From CALLMM01 sp964429855 (GTDB taxonomy: Bacteria; Armatimonadota; Chthonomonadetes; Chthonomonadales; CAJBBX01): a stretch of 18,401 bases of DNA. This document shows positions 15,722 through 18,401 of the stretch, piece by piece (position 1 is the first letter of the stretch; every line of letters begins with the position of its first letter). The DNA lies in assembly GCA_964429855.1 (NCBI GenBank), contig CAYSDM010000079.1, positions 1-18,401 of the forward strand, in the 5' to 3' direction. The position numbers and the translations under genes were made by a program. Below the pieces are notes generated by a model. That model worked only from the letters and a program-made list of their open reading frames with translations. It searched no databases and was not told the origin of the DNA.

Positions 15722-16678
15722 CTATTTGATCTCCAGAACCATCAAGCCATTGACCGTGTCCCAGACTCGTATGGCTTTATCGTAACCGACGCTGGCGAGA
15801 TGTCTTCCGTTCGGGCTGAAAGCAAGATCGGTGATCATTCCCCGATGTGCGGAGAGGGTATGTCGCGGATCGTCGCTCCATATCTCCCAGATCAACAGTT
15901 CATCGCTGCGATTGGTGCAGGCAATCAGCTTCAGATCGCGGCTGACTTCGATAGGCTGTAGAATGCCGGGCGTCGGTTCTCGTTGGGTGGCAGGGATGCC
16001 GGTTTTCGTATTCCAGAACTGCATGGCTCCGGTGGCGCTGACGCCGACAACCTCCTCTCCGTCCGAACGAAATGCGACCGAGTGTACCCATGTCTTTGCG
16101 CGCAGCGTGTGCCGCAGTTTTCCGCTTGCCATATCCCAGAGGCGAACGGTCCTGTCAATACCGCCTGCCGCAACGGTTTTGCTGTCCTGGCTGACCGCTA
16201 CGCAGATCGCGTCGGAGCGCATTCCGCGCAGCGTCCGGACAAGTCCGCCGGTCGTCGGGTTCCACAGCTTCACCAGATTATCGTAGCCGCTGCTGATAAG
16301 ATACTTCCCATTCGGGCTGAAGACCACATCAGAGACATGAGAGGTTCCGGCATGGATGATGCGCTGAAGTTTTTTCGATTTAAGACTGTAGAGCCGAATG
16401 GTTCCATCGCTCCCGGAACTTGCCAGCATCGCGCCGTCTGCGCTGAAAACAAGGCGGGTGGAGAAGCTGTTCTTTCCATGTCCGGGCAGTGTGAAGAGGT
16501 GTATTCCCGACTCCATATCCCACAGCTTCACTGTGCGGTCAGAACTGCTTGTAGCAATCTGTTTTCCATTGGGACTGAAGGCGACCGCGTAGATCGCCTG
16601 TGAATGCGCCTGTCCCTGTGCGGCGGTTGCAAGCCTCGGCAGGAAGAGTGTCAGAAAAAGGGTGACTCGGCGAAACAT
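15722..16678 (-). CDS. Secreted seven-blade WD40 repeat protein
   Basis: A 318-residue protein made almost entirely of WD40 repeats, expected to form a scaffold for protein contacts. Residues 1-19 or so (MFRRVTLFLTLFLPRLATA) form a signal peptide. Seven repeats follow, most recognisable by FSPNGK-type and KLWD/RLWD-type ends, for example AIYAVAFSPNGKQIATSS and the last AFSPNGRHLASVGYD with IRVWD. Repeats 2, 3, 5 and 6 end with RLY, KLWN, QFWN and LIWE. Seven is the number for one closed propeller, and no other domain is attached. The ATG at 16678 is preferred over the in-frame ATG at 16732: AAAGGAG sits five bases upstream and the longer form overlaps the luxR-type gene. It lies 40 bp after that gene. 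Binding partner unknown. Confidence 0.9.
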   Translation of the reverse strand: MFRRVTLFLTLFLPRLATAAQGQAHSQAIYAVAFSPNGKQIATSSSDRTVKLWDMESGIHLFTLPGHGKNSFSTRLVFSADGAMLASSGSDGTIRLYSLKSKKLQRIIHAGTSHVSDVVFSPNGKYLISSGYDNLVKLWNPTTGGLVRTLRGMRSDAICVAVSQDSKTVAAGGIDRTVRLWDMASGKLRHTLRAKTWVHSVAFRSDGEEVVGVSATGAMQFWNTKTGIPATQREPTPGILQPIEVSRDLKLIACTNRSDELLIWEIWSDDPRHTLSAHRGMITDLAFSPNGRHLASVGYDKAIRVWDTVNGLMVLEIK

Positions 16679-16718
16679 ACGCTCTCCTTTGTGACCAGAA
16701 TTGACAGAAGGTCTGAAA

Positions 16719-17351
16719 TCACAGCGATACATAACCGTTGCGCGCGCCCAGCGTAACCGCCTCGGTTCGGCTGCCCGCGCCCAGTTTTGCCAGAATGGAG
16801 GCGACGTGAAACTTCACGGTATGCAGGCTGATGTTCAGCCGGGACGCAATCAGTTTATTCGGAAGCCCCTGCGCCATTAACTGAAGCACCTCGCGCTCGC
16901 GGACAGTCAGCGTCTCTCCCGGCGCGATAAATCCGGTGGTGACTGGGGCGGACGAGTCGGCGATCAGCAGGGGCGCGACGCCCCGATCAAAAGCGATCAG
17001 CCCGGCGGCGGCGGCGCGCGCCGCGTTGACAATCTCTTCTCGTTCTGCCTCTTTCAGCAGAAATGCCCAGCCGCGCAGAGGCAGACCCGCCAGCATTCGG
17101 TAGTCCGCCAGATCGTCGCCCAGCAGCATCAGCGCGACATCCGTGCCGGAAACCGTCTCCAGCACGCGCGCGCCATCCCCTTCATTATAGTCGAAGAGAA
17201 CCACATCCGGATGCGCTTCCGGCAAATGCCGGGCAAGATCCGCGCTGCCTGCCACCGTGCCGACGACCTCGCATTCCGGCGTTTCGGAGAGCAGCGCATT
17301 CAGCCCGGCTCGCACCGAGGCGTATGCCGCGACAATCAGTACCCGTATCAC
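16719..17351 (-). CDS. LuxR/NarL-family transcription regulator with degenerate receiver domain
   Basis: A 210-residue DNA-binding protein with a response-regulator receiver domain (about 1-120) and a C-terminal LuxR (GerE) helix-turn-helix (about 146-208). The latter has LTVREREVLQLMAQG and the recognition part ISLHTVKFHVASILAKLG. In the receiver, Asp54 (VLFDYN) and Lys100 (FLLKEA) are kept. However, the acidic pair normally after strand 1 (VDDH type) is AAY here, and the usual Ser/Thr switch position reads Gly (LLGDD). It may therefore not bind Mg or be phosphorylated normally. The GTG at 17351, with GAGG eight bases upstream and a 10-bp gap after the protease gene, suits the receiver start; the ATG at 17396 would overlap that gene. 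No histidine kinase gene is visible in the window. Confidence 0.88.
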   Translation of the reverse strand: MIRVLIVAAYASVRAGLNALLSETPECEVVGTVAGSADLARHLPEAHPDVVLFDYNEGDGARVLETVSGTDVALMLLGDDLADYRMLAGLPLRGWAFLLKEAEREEIVNAARAAAAGLIAFDRGVAPLLIADSSAPVTTGFIAPGETLTVREREVLQLMAQGLPNKLIASRLNISLHTVKFHVASILAKLGAGSRTEAVTLGARNGYVSL

Positions 17352-17361
17352 GCCCGATTCC

Positions 17362-18015
17362 TCACACGAATGCACGCCTGCCCGATGAAGGCGCAAAGCC
17401 GGGATCGCTCGATTCCAGTCCGGGAGCGACCTGCCGCACGAACGACTGAATCACATGAGACGGTATCGCCAGCGCAATGCCGGGACTGACGATCATGCTG
17501 GCGATGCCAACGACTCGCCCCTCCGTATCCACCAGAGGACCGCCGGAGTTGCCGGGAGCCAGTTCCACATCCGCCTGAAGCCGCTCTCGCTCCCGGTTTC
17601 CCATCCGGACTCGCGTTCCGGTTCCGCTGATAATTCCCATCGTCGCGTTTCCGAGCACTCCGAAAGGATGTCCGACCGCTATAATCATCTCGCCGACGCG
17701 CAGGGACCGGGAATCCCCGACGGCTATCGCGGGCAGGTTTCTCTCCTTTACGAAAAGAGCCGCCAGATCGTTTGACGGGTCGCGTCCGAAGACCTGCGCG
17801 GAGATGCGATGACCGTCGGCAAACTCAACGGTGAGTGAATCGCGTGTTGCAACATGGTGATTGGTGATGATCAGCCCGGCGGGATGCCAGACTACTCCCG
17901 CGCCGTGTCCGTCGCCCGTATAGACCCGCACGACGCTCTTACGAACGCGCTCAACCAGATTCGAGGTCTCGTCGGTCAGCGGGAGAAATAGATTGCGAAA
18001 AGCGCCGTTTAACAT
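17362..18015 (-). CDS. HtrA/DegP-like trypsin-type serine protease without PDZ domain
   Basis: A 217-residue chymotrypsin-fold protease of the HtrA family. The triad is complete: His54 in TNHHVA, Asp83 in SNDLAAL and Ser157 in APGNSGGPL. Other typical HtrA segments are VGHPFG and GIISG. The protein ends about 35 residues after the protease core and has no PDZ domain. Residues 1-20 are not a normal signal peptide, so either it stays in the cytoplasm or the true start differs. The ATG at 18015 has only a weak GCAGG upstream. It follows the C-terminal end of another HtrA-type gene, from which a hairpin separates it, and precedes the LuxR-type gene by 10 bp. Confidence 0.87.
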   Translation of the reverse strand: MLNGAFRNLFLPLTDETSNLVERVRKSVVRVYTGDGHGAGVVWHPAGLIITNHHVATRDSLTVEFADGHRISAQVFGRDPSNDLAALFVKERNLPAIAVGDSRSLRVGEMIIAVGHPFGVLGNATMGIISGTGTRVRMGNRERERLQADVELAPGNSGGPLVDTEGRVVGIASMIVSPGIALAIPSHVIQSFVRQVAPGLESSDPGFAPSSGRRAFV

Positions 18016-18039
18016 GCCAAACCTGCTTTCTGAAAGGGA

Positions 18040-18072
18040 GATCAGGCGGATTCGCGCCGAATCCGCCTGATC
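18040..18072 (-). terminator. Perfect 15-bp inverted repeat, terminator-like hairpin
   Basis: GATCAGGCGGATTCG (18040-18054) and its exact reverse complement (18058-18072) flank a 3-base loop. It lies between the stop of the upstream HtrA gene (18085) and the ATG of the PDZ-less protease (18015). On the minus strand it is followed by TCTCCCTTTC rather than a clean T-run, so termination may be weak. It could instead stabilise the upstream mRNA end or partly uncouple the two protease genes. Confidence 0.5.
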
Positions 18073-18084
18073 GTAAGAGCGTTA

Positions 18085-18401
18085 CTACGCTTCCGAACCG
18101 AGCGTGATATTCATGGTGTGGAGCGCGCCTGCCCGAACGGCTGTCAGGGCGATGGTCTGTCCGGCTCGCAGGGAGCGCAGATAACGACGCAGCGACTCCA
18201 CGTCCTCCACCGTCAGATCGTTCAGGCGCAGAATCACGTCCCCCAGCAGCAGTCCTCCCAGTTCCGCTGCGCTGCCACCCTCGATCTGAACGATCAGGAC
18301 GCCGCTCTCCTGCTTCAGTCCGAGAGACTGCCGCAGGCTGGCGGGAAGCGCGGCCGGCTGCGTTCGCACGCCGAGGTATCCCCGCTGAATGCGTCCATAT
18401 G
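18085..18401 (-). CDS. C-terminal PDZ domain of an HtrA/DegP-type protease (cut by window edge)
   Basis: The frame is open to the window edge and ends with TAG at 18087-18085; about 104 residues are visible. The first visible part, GRIQRGYLGVRTQ, is the standard link between the protease core and the PDZ domain in HtrA proteins. It is followed by a PDZ domain with GVLIVQIEGGSAAELGGLLLG, GDVILRLND and a helix SLRRYLRSLRAGQTI. This is therefore the tail of a longer gene and not a small gene of its own, even though an in-frame GTG occurs at 18369. The protease domain and any signal peptide or membrane anchor lie outside the window. PDZ domains bind C-terminal peptides of substrates and regulate the protease. 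Confidence 0.85.
   Translation of the reverse strand, partial: YGRIQRGYLGVRTQPAALPASLRQSLGLKQESGVLIVQIEGGSAAELGGLLLGDVILRLNDLTVEDVESLRRYLRSLRAGQTIALTAVRAGALHTMNITLGSEA

Noticed and set aside
14447..15961. 504-codon open frame on the plus strand
   Set aside because: Antisense to the M24 peptidase, which shows all five metal ligands; no domain is visible in the antisense translation.
18085..18369. A separate 94-residue PDZ protein starting at GTG 18369
   Set aside because: The frame stays open upstream to the window edge, and those codons encode the conserved GRIQRGYLG link of HtrA proteins, so this is the tail of a larger gene.

Overview
The window is a gene-dense bacterial chromosome segment of moderately high GC content (roughly 60% by eye). 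All genes I can support are on the minus strand, so the biological reading order runs from high to low coordinates. There are no rRNA or tRNA genes, insertion sequences, CRISPR arrays or integrases. Secreted signal-peptide proteins, a BatA-type von Willebrand protein, a secreted WD40 propeller and a PyrR-controlled pyr operon mixed with carbohydrate-active genes suggest a free-living heterotroph. Armatimonadota is my best guess, held at low confidence because no marker gene was compared.

Upstream region (18401 down to 11511). It opens with the C-terminal PDZ part of an HtrA protease cut by the window edge. A perfect 15-bp hairpin separates it from a second, PDZ-less HtrA-type serine protease. 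Then come, with short spacers, a LuxR-type regulator with a degenerate receiver domain, a secreted seven-blade WD40 protein, an M24 (Xaa-Pro dipeptidase-like) metallopeptidase, a secreted alpha/beta hydrolase and a BatA-like vWA membrane protein. Spacing of 8 to 40 bp suggests one transcription unit.

Pyrimidine operon (11510 down to 171). A sigma70-like promoter lies directly after the vWA stop codon. It is followed by a leader with a PyrR-binding hairpin (hexaloop CGGCGA), a possible competing antiterminator pairing and an intrinsic terminator just before pyrR. This is the classical PyrR transcription-attenuation layout. The operon then runs pyrR, pyrB, a serine hydrolase coupled to pyrB by ATGA, pyrC, a small membrane-anchored protein with a possible SMI1/KNR4-like domain, a 925-residue secreted esterase-glycosidase fusion, a YtcJ-type amidohydrolase, carA, lepB (signal peptidase I) and the start of another membrane protein. 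carB, pyrD, pyrF and pyrE are not in the window.

How the genes work together: CarA supplies ammonia for carbamoyl phosphate, PyrB makes carbamoyl aspartate, PyrC closes the dihydroorotate ring, and PyrR represses the set when UMP/UTP is high. Four genes without an obvious pyrimidine role sit inside this unit, and so would be under the same attenuator unless internal promoters exist. No single clear undescribed system stands out. The best leads are the esterase-glycosidase fusion, the degenerate-receiver regulator beside two HtrA proteases, and the unusual cargo of the pyr operon.
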